NCBI GenBank assembly: GCA_019313765.1
Contig: JAFDAP010000115.1
Span: 1-6,112, forward strand
DNA: 6,112 nucleotides
Reading direction: 5' to 3'
Source: Deltaproteobacteria bacterium
Lineage (GTDB): Bacteria > Desulfobacterota > DSM-4660 > Desulfatiglandales > Desulfatiglandaceae
In this document: one piece after another, positions 1 to 5,029 of the stretch
Numbering within the stretch: the stretch's first letter is position 1
How the letters are laid out: each line of letters opens with the position of its first letter
Notes under the pieces: generated by a model
Told to the model about the DNA's origin: nothing
Seen by the model: only the letters and a program-made list of their open reading frames with translations
Database searches by the model: none
Position numbers and translations under genes: made by a program

Positions 1-2
1 TG

Positions 3-443
3 GGTTTTGATGTAATGTACGGAATTGATACGTACTTTTATAGTAAGGCCAGGAAAGACAAAAAGAAGATGATCTTTCTGGAATCTGCCGAATACCAACT
101 CAAGCTGTTAGGTGAAATGGACAGGCATGACCAGGAGGGGTTTCTGAGGCAGACGCTGAAAGAACTCGAGATTATCGGGGAAATGGCCCCTGACATGTTA
201 AATGCATGGGAAACCGGTGACATTGACGGCCTGAATGAAATTATGACCATAAGCTTTAAGGACTATCCTGGAATCCATGACCGCCTTGTCACCCGGAGAA
301 ACAGGGCGTGGATTTCAAAAATCAGTAATCTTGCACATCAGGATGGTAATGTCCTCGTCATTGTCGGCGCAGGACATCTGATCGGAAAGGAAAGTGTATT
401 GGATCTCCTGGAAGAAAGGGGATACAAGATAAGACAAAGATAA
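3..443 (+). CDS. TraB/GumN family protein, C-terminal part (5' end outside window)
   Basis: The reading frame is open from the left edge of the window, and the residues before the first ATG (position 15) read GFDV and continue smoothly into MYGIDTYF. The gene therefore begins upstream, and position 15 is not its start. The visible 146 residues match the second half of the TraB/GumN family (usually about 300 residues, often exported). There is a G-I-D segment followed by the LESAEYQ helix (LE..xxQ pattern), then DRLVTRRNRAW with its conserved Arg/Asn, then the hallmark VGAGHLIG near the C-terminus followed by a VLDLLEERGYKI helix-strand. The family is related to Tiki-type metalloproteases; conserved GxxH and Glu residues have been proposed as catalytic, but bacterial substrates are mostly unknown. 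It ends in tandem stops TAA TAG, 9 bp from the convergent channel gene. The family call is firm; the exact function is not known. Confidence 0.85.
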   Translation, partial: GFDVMYGIDTYFYSKARKDKKKMIFLESAEYQLKLLGEMDRHDQEGFLRQTLKELEIIGEMAPDMLNAWETGDIDGLNEIMTISFKDYPGIHDRLVTRRNRAWISKISNLAHQDGNVLVIVGAGHLIGKESVLDLLEERGYKIRQR

Positions 444-457
444 TAGTAACTACTATT
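442..457. repeat. Small inverted repeat spanning both convergent stop codons
   Basis: AATAGT (442-447) and ACTATT (452-457) are perfect inverted arms around a 4-nt loop AACT. The arms cover the TAA stop of the TraB-like gene and the TAG stop of the channel gene on the other strand. The stem is AT-rich and has no following U-tract on either strand, so it is at best a weak bidirectional termination or stabilising structure. It may be chance. Confidence 0.3.
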
Positions 458-1532
458 CCTCCCTTTTGATGTATATATCCCTTTTCGGATAAGGGATTTC
501 AATGCCCTCTTCCTGGAAGACCTCTTTGACGCGATCCGTTACATGGGATATGGTATCCATCCTGCGCCGGGGATTACTGATCCATATTCTCGCCTGCAGA
601 TCAACGGCCGATTCCCCGAAGTTCCTGACCACCACCTTGGGCGCGGGTTCCCGCATGGCCCAATCCAACTCAAGGGCAACTTTTATGATCAGTGCTTTGG
701 CCTTTTTAATATCCGCATCATAGGCAATGCCTATAGGAATCCGGACCCTGATCTCCTTTGTGATGGTTGTATAGTTAATGATATCCCGCATCATGATCTC
801 GTTGTTGGGAATTATGATCACGATATTGTCGGTTGTCTTGATCTTTGTGGCCCTGAGTCCGATGTCTATAACATCCCCCCAGGTGGCCGAATTCTTAGGG
901 GCCGTCCAGATTTCAATCCGGTCGCCCACCTCAAAGGGCCGGTCCATAATTAAAAGGATACCGGCAATCAGGTTTGAAAGCGTGTCCTTGGCCGCAAAAC
1001 CAATGGCAATACCTGCCACACCTGCGCCGGCCACAAAGGGCATAATATTCAATCCTAAGACATCAAGTGCTAAGATAATCCCGGTGGCATAGATAATCAC
1101 GCCTGAAAACTTACTGGAAAGATCCAGGATCACATCGTCCACCTGAGTATCTGTCTTATCGGCTAAGTGTTGTTCCACGTATGGAATGAGAATATTGACG
1201 ATACTGTTGGCAATGATTGAGAGGAGGATGATCATAAAGGCAAAGAATATTTTCTCAGCCATGGGCGCCTGGAACAGGTTAAGCAGGCTTATGCCCACGA
1301 GGATCAGGATGGAATAGTGCCCTGCCCGTTTTATTAGGATGAAAATCTGCTCATTTTTTTCAAAAAAAGGGCGGTCACGGTATTTTTTCTTAAGCCTTCC
1401 GATCACCGCATTGAAGATCCACCAGGCTATGGCGGCCGATACCAATATGATGAGAATCTGAATAACGGGATTCAAGGGTGTTCCTGAATGCGGAAATATC
1501 TGATTGTAAAATCTGTTAAAAAAATCTTCCAT
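453..1532 (-). CDS. MscS-family small-conductance mechanosensitive ion channel
   Basis: This is a 359-residue membrane protein of the MscS family, which opens under membrane tension to release solutes during hypo-osmotic shock. Hydrophobic segments lie at about 22-42, 70-88, 95-117 and 141-160, followed by the pore helix at about 164-195. The pore helix has the Gly/Ala-rich AGAGVAGIAIGFA packing face and the family signature SNLIAGILLI, then DRPFEVGDRIEI, which begins the cytoplasmic beta domain. The later IIPNNEIM and the C-terminal alpha/beta region (NFGESAVDLQARIWI, EEGIEIPYPKRDIYI) complete the family fold. The start is the ATG at 1532, because AAGGAG (1540-1545) lies 7 nt upstream; the in-frame TTG at 1538 is only 1 nt from that site. 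It lies 53 bp downstream of the uncharacterised gene and is probably co-transcribed with it. It has more membrane segments than E. coli MscS (three), as in many larger homologues. The substrate is not predictable. Confidence 0.95.
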   Translation of the reverse strand: MEDFFNRFYNQIFPHSGTPLNPVIQILIILVSAAIAWWIFNAVIGRLKKKYRDRPFFEKNEQIFILIKRAGHYSILILVGISLLNLFQAPMAEKIFFAFMIILLSIIANSIVNILIPYVEQHLADKTDTQVDDVILDLSSKFSGVIIYATGIILALDVLGLNIMPFVAGAGVAGIAIGFAAKDTLSNLIAGILLIMDRPFEVGDRIEIWTAPKNSATWGDVIDIGLRATKIKTTDNIVIIIPNNEIMMRDIINYTTITKEIRVRIPIGIAYDADIKKAKALIIKVALELDWAMREPAPKVVVRNFGESAVDLQARIWISNPRRRMDTISHVTDRVKEVFQEEGIEIPYPKRDIYIKREE

Positions 1533-1542
1533 TTTCAAACTC

Positions 1543-1558
1543 CTTGATTGAAATCAAG
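1543..1558 (-). promoter_or_regulatory. FNR-type palindrome abutting the mscS-family ribosome site
   Basis: The minus strand reads CTTGATTTCAATCAAG, a perfect 16-bp inverted repeat. Its inner 14 bp (1544-1557) match the FNR/Anr consensus TTGAT-N4-ATCAA exactly. It lies in the 53-bp gap between the uncharacterised gene and the channel gene, and its last bases overlap the AAGGAG ribosome site. A -10-like TAAAAT (1565-1570, minus strand) just upstream would place the palindrome over the transcription start, a repressing position, but no good -35 accompanies it. Alternatively it acts as a small mRNA hairpin at the ribosome site. The match is directly visible; binding by an FNR-like regulator is inferred. 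Confidence 0.4.
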
Positions 1559-1585
1559 TCACGGATTTTAGTGGGTAAACACACC

Positions 1586-2296
1586 CTAAGCCTTTTCCAC
1601 CAGTAGATAACGGTCCGGTTTGAGGCGGGCAAAAATGGTGGCGCCCGAGCATGGAACCACCATTTTCTTTTTATAATCTCCTCCCAGGACCTGAAAAAGT
1701 TCCACACAGCAGGAACATAGATGGGCGCTCCTGTCTATGGAATACGGGATGATCTCCTTCCCATCCTGTATAAAGAACCGGGGATTAATGAAATTGGCAT
1801 GATTGGCCGTATGGGAGAGATAGAGAAAGTCGTAATCCTCTACCTCCGATCCCAGCCTCCTGGCCCATCTCAGGTATATCCTTTTTTCCATATCGCCGGG
1901 ATGCAGCCAGTCATCAGGAACCCGTTTTTTGAGTGGATTGCCCGATACAAGAGCCTTTTTATCCTTTGAAGTGGCCAACCGGGGCGGAACAAAATCCGAT
2001 TCCGTAATGGTTGCAGCCTTTTTATCTTCATATCCTTCAAGCTCGAACGAGCTGATTACTAAATACAGCCCGTTCTTGTCCGATGTCCGGTACCAGCTTC
2101 CCTGTCTGTTACACGTGTCATTCCAAACCTCGGGCGCGACACTCGTGATCTTGTTGATTCTATCCAGGGGCGTGCATACGATCCCCTTTGCGTGCTTCAA
2201 TTTTATGTCACGCCCGGCAAGCTCTTGTCTCAGATTTTCCTCTTCATCCTTTGTAAGCCAGTAGATATGTTTTATATAAGGCCCTTCCTGCTTCAA
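1586..2296 (-). CDS. Uncharacterised protein with C-terminal cysteine cluster
   Basis: I do not recognise this protein. The best start is the TTG at 2296, because AGGAGG (2303-2308) lies 6 nt upstream. Extending to the ATG at 2404 would translate a palindromic repeat into Pro/Ala/Arg-rich sequence and has no such site. The product is 236 residues, soluble, with no signal peptide or membrane helix. It begins KHIYWLTKDEEENLRQEL, has a charged, strand-rich middle (DYDFLYLSHTANHANF at about 153-168), and ends with LCSCCVELF and VVPCSG. Cys194, Cys196 and Cys197 with Cys216 could form a metal or redox site; Cys41 and Cys62 lie earlier. Its stop is 53 bp before the channel gene in the same direction, so the two are probably co-transcribed. 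It could be a small metal-binding or regulatory protein, but no function can be assigned. It is a credible gene because of the ribosome site, length and non-repetitive composition. Confidence 0.7.
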   Translation of the reverse strand: MKQEGPYIKHIYWLTKDEEENLRQELAGRDIKLKHAKGIVCTPLDRINKITSVAPEVWNDTCNRQGSWYRTSDKNGLYLVISSFELEGYEDKKAATITESDFVPPRLATSKDKKALVSGNPLKKRVPDDWLHPGDMEKRIYLRWARRLGSEVEDYDFLYLSHTANHANFINPRFFIQDGKEIIPYSIDRSAHLCSCCVELFQVLGGDYKKKMVVPCSGATIFARLKPDRYLLVEKA

Positions 2297-2302
2297 CAGT
2301 TT

Positions 2303-2321
2303 CCTCCTAACTTCGTAGGAG
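2303..2321 (-). promoter_or_regulatory. AGGAGG ribosome site inside a hairpin (deciding a TTG start)
   Basis: On the minus strand, CTCCTA (2316-2321) and TAGGAG (2304-2309) pair perfectly around a 6-nt loop CGAAGT. The AGGAGG ribosome site (2303-2308) lies almost wholly in the 3' arm, 6 nt before the TTG start at 2296. If the hairpin forms, it would hide the site and lower translation. The pairing is seen directly; regulation is inferred. The upstream arm is also the edge of the adjacent REP-like repeat, so the repeat may have introduced it. Confidence 0.4.
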
Positions 2322-2362
2322 CAGCCACCCTCCGGGGCGTAGGCCCTATGGGCCGGAGGCTG
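2322..2362. repeat. REP-like GC-rich palindrome
   Basis: CAGCC (2322-2326) pairs with GGCTG (2358-2362). After a 4-nt bulge, TCCGG (2331-2335) pairs with CCGGA (2353-2357). A further inner pairing of CCC (2344-2346) with GGG (2350-2352) closes a TAT loop. The left flank GTAGGAGCAGCC resembles the GTAGGAGCGGC edge common in bacterial REP elements. The bulged GC-rich stem and intergenic position fit a REP or small non-autonomous palindromic element. It lies in the presumed leader of the uncharacterised gene. Copy number in the genome cannot be seen here. Confidence 0.5.
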
Positions 2363-2377
2363 TGCCGCCCTTATCGG

Positions 2378-2416
2378 GGGTGCACGCCAAGCAACGCCCT
2401 GCAATTTTACGCACCC
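2378..2416. repeat. Short element bounded by GGGTGC / GCACCC inverted ends
   Basis: GGGTGC (2378-2383) and GCACCC (2411-2416) form perfect 6-bp inverted ends around a 27-nt interior. Similar GGGTGCGT...ACGCACCC palindromes are common dispersed intergenic repeats in bacteria. It sits directly beside the REP-like palindrome, and the two may be parts of one compound repeat of about 95 bp (2322-2416). Only one copy is present in this window, so the repeat status is inferred. Confidence 0.35.
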
Positions 2417-2438
2417 TTAATTTTCCCGCTATTGGGGA

Positions 2439-2488
2439 TGACACGAATATGTCACAATCATTATTCAAAATCAATCGTGACATCGAAT
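2439..2488. promoter_or_regulatory. Cluster of TGACA/TGTCA half-sites over the candidate promoter
   Basis: TGACA (2439-2443), N6, TGTCA (2450-2454) forms a 16-bp inverted repeat centred on the candidate -10. A third TGACA (2478-2482) lies just upstream of the -35, and TGTCACAAT (2450-2458) is the near-perfect inverse of ATCGTGACA (2474-2482). TGACACGAAT and TGACATCGAAT also form a direct repeat at a spacing of 39 bp. Such geometry fits an operator for a dimeric repressor. The half-sites are visible; the identity of any regulator is unknown. Confidence 0.35.
2446..2474 (-). promoter_or_regulatory. Candidate sigma70-type promoter for the uncharacterised gene / channel operon
   Basis: On the minus strand, TTGATT (2469-2474) is followed by exactly 17 nt and then CATATT (2446-2451), each matching 4 of 6 consensus bases. 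Transcription would start near 2439, giving a leader of about 140 nt that runs through the palindromic repeats to the TTG at 2296. The location between the antitoxin remnant and the repeats is the natural place for this promoter. The weak hexamers keep confidence modest. Confidence 0.4.
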
Positions 2489-2493
2489 TTAAT

Positions 2494-2733
2494 TTAGAGT
2501 ATAAAGGCAAATAATGATTCTTCCCACGGTATCGGCTCACCGGGCTCGTTTTTCGCTTTCCAGCCATCGTCGATATCTATCTGGCCTTCCAATTTCTGCA
2601 AAAGCTCGAGTTCCTTCATAGAAACAAGGGCGGCAATCGGTTCTCCCCTGTGAGTGAGGACAACGGATTCATTTCCGAAGGCAACCCTGTTGATTTTCCA
2701 TTGAAAACCTGGCCCAGAGGACCAGGCTTTCAA
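2494..2733 (-). pseudogene. Phd/YefM-type antitoxin, 5'-truncated remnant, no toxin partner
   Basis: The segment NRVAFGNESVVLTHRGEPIAALVSMKELELLQKLE matches the core of Phd/YefM antitoxins, where this strand-helix follows a DNA-binding N-terminus. The later EPGEPIPWEE matches the acidic, toxin-wrapping C-terminal tail of the family. The usual first 20 or so residues (a starting Met and an ARxxFxxxL-type helix) are missing. Upstream of IN-R the frame reads through a palindrome (2688-2746) and stays open to a TGA at 2782-2784 with no ATG. The only nearby start is a TTG at 2733 inside the palindrome with no ribosome site. The last residues SLFAFIL are also unlike the usual VKxELGL ending, suggesting decay at the 3' end. 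No toxin gene follows: within about 80 bp the sequence becomes the next gene's promoter region. The family call is firm; loss of function is a strong inference. Confidence 0.75.
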
Positions 2734-2746
2734 TGGAAAATCAACA
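2688..2746. repeat. Long palindrome with 25-bp arms and 9-nt loop
   Basis: Positions 2688-2712 are the inverse of 2722-2746 with a single mismatch (A2707 against C2727). On the minus-strand RNA this becomes a U-G wobble, so the hairpin would be fully paired. The loop is CCCAGAGGA (2713-2721). The left arm lies in the antitoxin reading frame (PGFQWKIN); the right arm replaces its expected 5' end. No T-tract follows the stem on either strand, so it does not look like a standard terminator. It could be a templated inverted duplication or a small palindromic insertion. Confidence 0.85.
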
Positions 2747-2775
2747 ACATGGTTAACACTATTAAAAATGGATTG

Positions 2776-2804
2776 TTGACATCAAAACGTTTTAACGCTA
2801 TGGG
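2776..2804 (+). promoter_or_regulatory. Candidate promoter for the rmuC operon
   Basis: A perfect -35 TTGACA (2776-2781) is followed by 17 nt and TATGGG (2799-2804), which keeps only the TAT of the -10 consensus. The spacer contains a perfect palindrome AAAACGTTTT (2784-2793) that might be an operator. The start would fall near 2811, giving a leader of about 113 nt. It is the best-looking promoter between the antitoxin remnant and rmuC, but the -10 is poor. Confidence 0.4.
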
Positions 2805-2845
2805 TTGTGAAAGTCGGGGATCGGAAGGATATTTATCGCTAAAAC

Positions 2846-2863
2846 GAACCCTAAGCCGGGTTC
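2846..2863 (+). promoter_or_regulatory. Small hairpin in the rmuC leader
   Basis: GAACCC (2846-2851) and GGGTTC (2858-2863) pair perfectly around the 6-nt loop TAAGCC, midway between the candidate promoter and the rmuC start. There is no U-tract, so it is not an intrinsic terminator. The rest of 2747-2923 shows no convincing gene. Confidence 0.3.
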
Positions 2864-2923
2864 CCGCTAACATGGGATCAAGGTATGGAGAGATAGGGAA
2901 GGAGAAAAGGAGTTAATGATATT

Positions 2924-4243
2924 ATGGCAATAGCAACTTTCTGTGTTGGCGTGCTTGCCCTCACAGTACTCGTATTCATCGCATTCCGCATCCTAAAGGA
3001 TGCCCCCGACAAGGCTGAGCTGGTACGTTTACGGACAAAAGAGCAGGACTTCGAAGATGCAACCGTTCAGATAGAGAACAAGACCGCAGAAATCGAGAGT
3101 CTTCAGATCGAGAAGGCCAAATTGGAGGCCAATCTGGAGAACGAGCGCACTACAGCCGACGAAAAGCTGAAACTGCTTCAGGATTCCGAAGCCAGACTCA
3201 AGACGGAGTTCGAGAACCTGGCGACTAAGATATTTGAGGATAAAGGGCAGGCGATTACAGAGCAGAACCGCGAGCGAATATCCGGACTTCTCCAACCTTT
3301 AAAGGAACAACTCGAATCATTTCGCCAAAGAATCGATGAGGTGCATAAGAATGATACGGAGAGATCAGCAATGCTGCTTGAAAAGGTTCGACAATTGCAG
3401 GAGTTAAGCAACAAGGTCAGTGATGAAGCAAACAACCTCGCAAAAGCGATAAAGGGAGATGCAAAGAAACAGGGTGATTGGGGGGAACTGATCGTCGAAA
3501 GGATATTCGAGGCATCGGGTCTTGAAAAGGGTAGGGAATATGACGCCCAGGTCGGCTTGAGGGCGGATGACGGAAGCCTGAAAAAGCCTGACTTCATCGT
3601 CTATTTGCCCGGAAACAAGGCCGTGATAGTTGATTCCAAAGTGTCTCTCACTGCCTATGAGAGATTCTGTAGTGCTGACGAGGACGTTACCAAAGCGGAA
3701 GAAGCCCTGGATGCACATCTTCAATCGGTGCGCAATCATATTGCCGAGCTGCAGTCGAAGGGTTACAGCCAACTACTTGGTAACAATTCGCTTGACTTTG
3801 TAATCATGTGCATTCCGCTGGAACCGGCCTATCATTCGGCACTTCAGTTTGATAAGAACCTTGTGTATGACTTTGCAAAGACAAACGTTGTGATCACGGG
3901 TCCCACCACGCTGATGATTACACTCAAGTTGATTGCCCAGATATGGCGACGCGAGCGCGAGAATAGAAATGTCGAGGTCATCGCTGACCGGGCGGGCCGC
4001 ATGTATGACCAGGTTGTGCTTATAGTTGAAGCGATGGCCGAAGCTCAGAAGAAACTCACCGGGGTCTCTGATTCATTTGAGTTGGCCTTAAAACGATTGC
4101 AGGATGGAAAGGGGAATCTCGTAGGGCGAGTAGAGGAAATCCGCCGTCTTGGGGCCAAGGTGAACAAACAACTTCCTGCCGCCGTCGTGGAGGCGGCTGT
4201 CACCGAAGAAGACTCGGCTGAGCAGAGGATGGAGATTCCATAA
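2924..4243 (+). CDS. rmuC: DNA recombination protein RmuC
   Basis: The product has 439 residues; E. coli RmuC has about 475. In E. coli it limits rearrangement at short inverted repeats and is thought to act as a nuclease. Residues 4-24 form one hydrophobic helix that would anchor the protein in the inner membrane. Residues about 30-175 are a charged coiled coil, and the RmuC domain follows. KKQGDWGE (181-188) carries the conserved W186, G187 and E188; PDFIVYLPGNKAVIVDSKVSL (222-242) carries D223 and the D237-S238-K239 core of a PD-(D/E)XK-like site. Further family blocks are the FVIMCIPLEPAY region (292-303), GPTTLMITLK (326-335) and IWRRERENRN (340-349). The start is ATG 2924, with AAGGAG at 2907-2912 and a slightly long 11-nt spacer; an ATG at 2916 is out of frame and too close. 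It leads a probable operon, with the dehydrogenase gene 34 bp downstream. Confidence 0.95.
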   Translation: MAIATFCVGVLALTVLVFIAFRILKDAPDKAELVRLRTKEQDFEDATVQIENKTAEIESLQIEKAKLEANLENERTTADEKLKLLQDSEARLKTEFENLATKIFEDKGQAITEQNRERISGLLQPLKEQLESFRQRIDEVHKNDTERSAMLLEKVRQLQELSNKVSDEANNLAKAIKGDAKKQGDWGELIVERIFEASGLEKGREYDAQVGLRADDGSLKKPDFIVYLPGNKAVIVDSKVSLTAYERFCSADEDVTKAEEALDAHLQSVRNHIAELQSKGYSQLLGNNSLDFVIMCIPLEPAYHSALQFDKNLVYDFAKTNVVITGPTTLMITLKLIAQIWRRERENRNVEVIADRAGRMYDQVVLIVEAMAEAQKKLTGVSDSFELALKRLQDGKGNLVGRVEEIRRLGAKVNKQLPAAVVEAAVTEEDSAEQRMEIP

Positions 4244-4277
4244 AAGATTCAGTAGAGAGGTTTTTGCAGGAGCTATT

Positions 4278-5012
4278 ATGAGCCAATTGAAAGGAAAAGT
4301 GGCTTTGGTCACTGGCGCCAGCAAGGGAATTGGTCGTGCATCTGCTCGGAGGTTGGCAGAGGCTGGGGCCAATATTGTGGTGGGTGCGACAAGTGTTGAT
4401 CTACTTGAGATGCTGGGTAGAGATCTTGAGTCTTTGGGCGTTGAATCCTTAGCGGAAAGATGTGACGTGAGTCGGCGGACAGACTGTGAAGGCATTGTTC
4501 AGAGGTCTCTTGAGAGATTTGGCAAAATAGACATCCTTATTAATAACGCTGGAATTGGATTTTCCGGTAAAATTGTTGACTCTGAACCCGGGAAAATAGA
4601 ACAGATGGTAATGGTTAATGTTTTGGGTGTGTATTATATGACCAGAGCAGTATTGCCATCCATGATGGAACAGCAACATGGCGATATTATTAACATTGGT
4701 TCAGTGGCTGGTGTAAAGTACTCACCCAATTTTGCCATGTATTCGGCGACAAAATTTGCAGTTCGTGCCTTTTCAGAGGCATTGCGAAATGAGGTTCAGG
4801 GTCATAATATTCGAGTAACCTTGATCCACCCAGGCATGACAAAAACAGCTTTCTTTGATTCGTTTACACAGGGAGGTTCTCCCGTCCCTCTTGACAAGGG
4901 AGAAATCCTGAAACCCGAAGCCATCGCAAATGCTATCCACTTTGCTGTAACTCGTCCACAAGGCGTTTCTTTGAACGAACTGACCGTAAGACCTACCTGG
5001 CAGGAAAGATAA
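4278..5012 (+). CDS. Short-chain dehydrogenase/reductase (classical SDR)
   Basis: This 244-residue protein has every classical SDR mark. There is the TGASKGIG cofactor loop (12-19), D63-V64 after the third strand, NNAG (89-92), and a catalytic tetrad Asn114, Ser142, Tyr155 and Lys159 (YSATK). PG at 185-186 precedes the flexible substrate loop. The Lys before the glycine pair in the cofactor loop and the lack of an acidic residue at the end of strand 2 (VVGATS) favour NADP(H); this is inferred. The C-terminal NELTVRPTWQ resembles the YdfG-like / general 'SDR family oxidoreductase' group. The substrate cannot be told from sequence and it could be a hydroxy acid, ketone or acyl group. ATG 4278 follows AGGAG (4268-4272) with a 5-nt spacer. 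It is second in the rmuC operon, and the propeller gene begins 17 bp after its stop. Confidence 0.93.
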   Translation: MSQLKGKVALVTGASKGIGRASARRLAEAGANIVVGATSVDLLEMLGRDLESLGVESLAERCDVSRRTDCEGIVQRSLERFGKIDILINNAGIGFSGKIVDSEPGKIEQMVMVNVLGVYYMTRAVLPSMMEQQHGDIINIGSVAGVKYSPNFAMYSATKFAVRAFSEALRNEVQGHNIRVTLIHPGMTKTAFFDSFTQGGSPVPLDKGEILKPEAIANAIHFAVTRPQGVSLNELTVRPTWQER

Positions 5013-5029
5013 TGTAAGGAGTTGTTATT

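Noticed and set aside
543..1092. Long + strand frames opposite the channel gene
   Set aside because: They are antisense shadows of a strongly conserved MscS coding sequence and have no ribosome sites.
1536..1538. TTG start for the channel gene two codons before the ATG
   Set aside because: Only 1 nt separates it from the AAGGAG site, while the ATG at 1532 has a normal 7-nt spacer.
2297..2404. N-terminal extension of the uncharacterised gene to ATG 2404
   Set aside because: The extra residues are a translation of the REP-like palindrome, and the AGGAGG site points to the TTG at 2296 instead.
2346..2567. Minus-strand frame of 73 codons that might have been a toxin after the antitoxin remnant
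   Set aside because: It overlaps the antitoxin remnant in another frame, crosses the promoter and repeat region, and shows no toxin-family motif.
2846..2875. GGGTTC-containing stem that recalls a tRNA T-arm
   Set aside because: No acceptor, D or anticodon arms can be built around it.
2650..2916. Open frame of 88 codons on the + strand, including a 39-codon stretch from ATG 2800
   Set aside because: It runs antisense through the antitoxin remnant and across both palindrome arms, has no ribosome site at either ATG, and its sequence looks like translated leader DNA.
3178..3772. Minus-strand frames opposite rmuC
   Set aside because: They lie antisense within the conserved rmuC coding region and show no domain signal.
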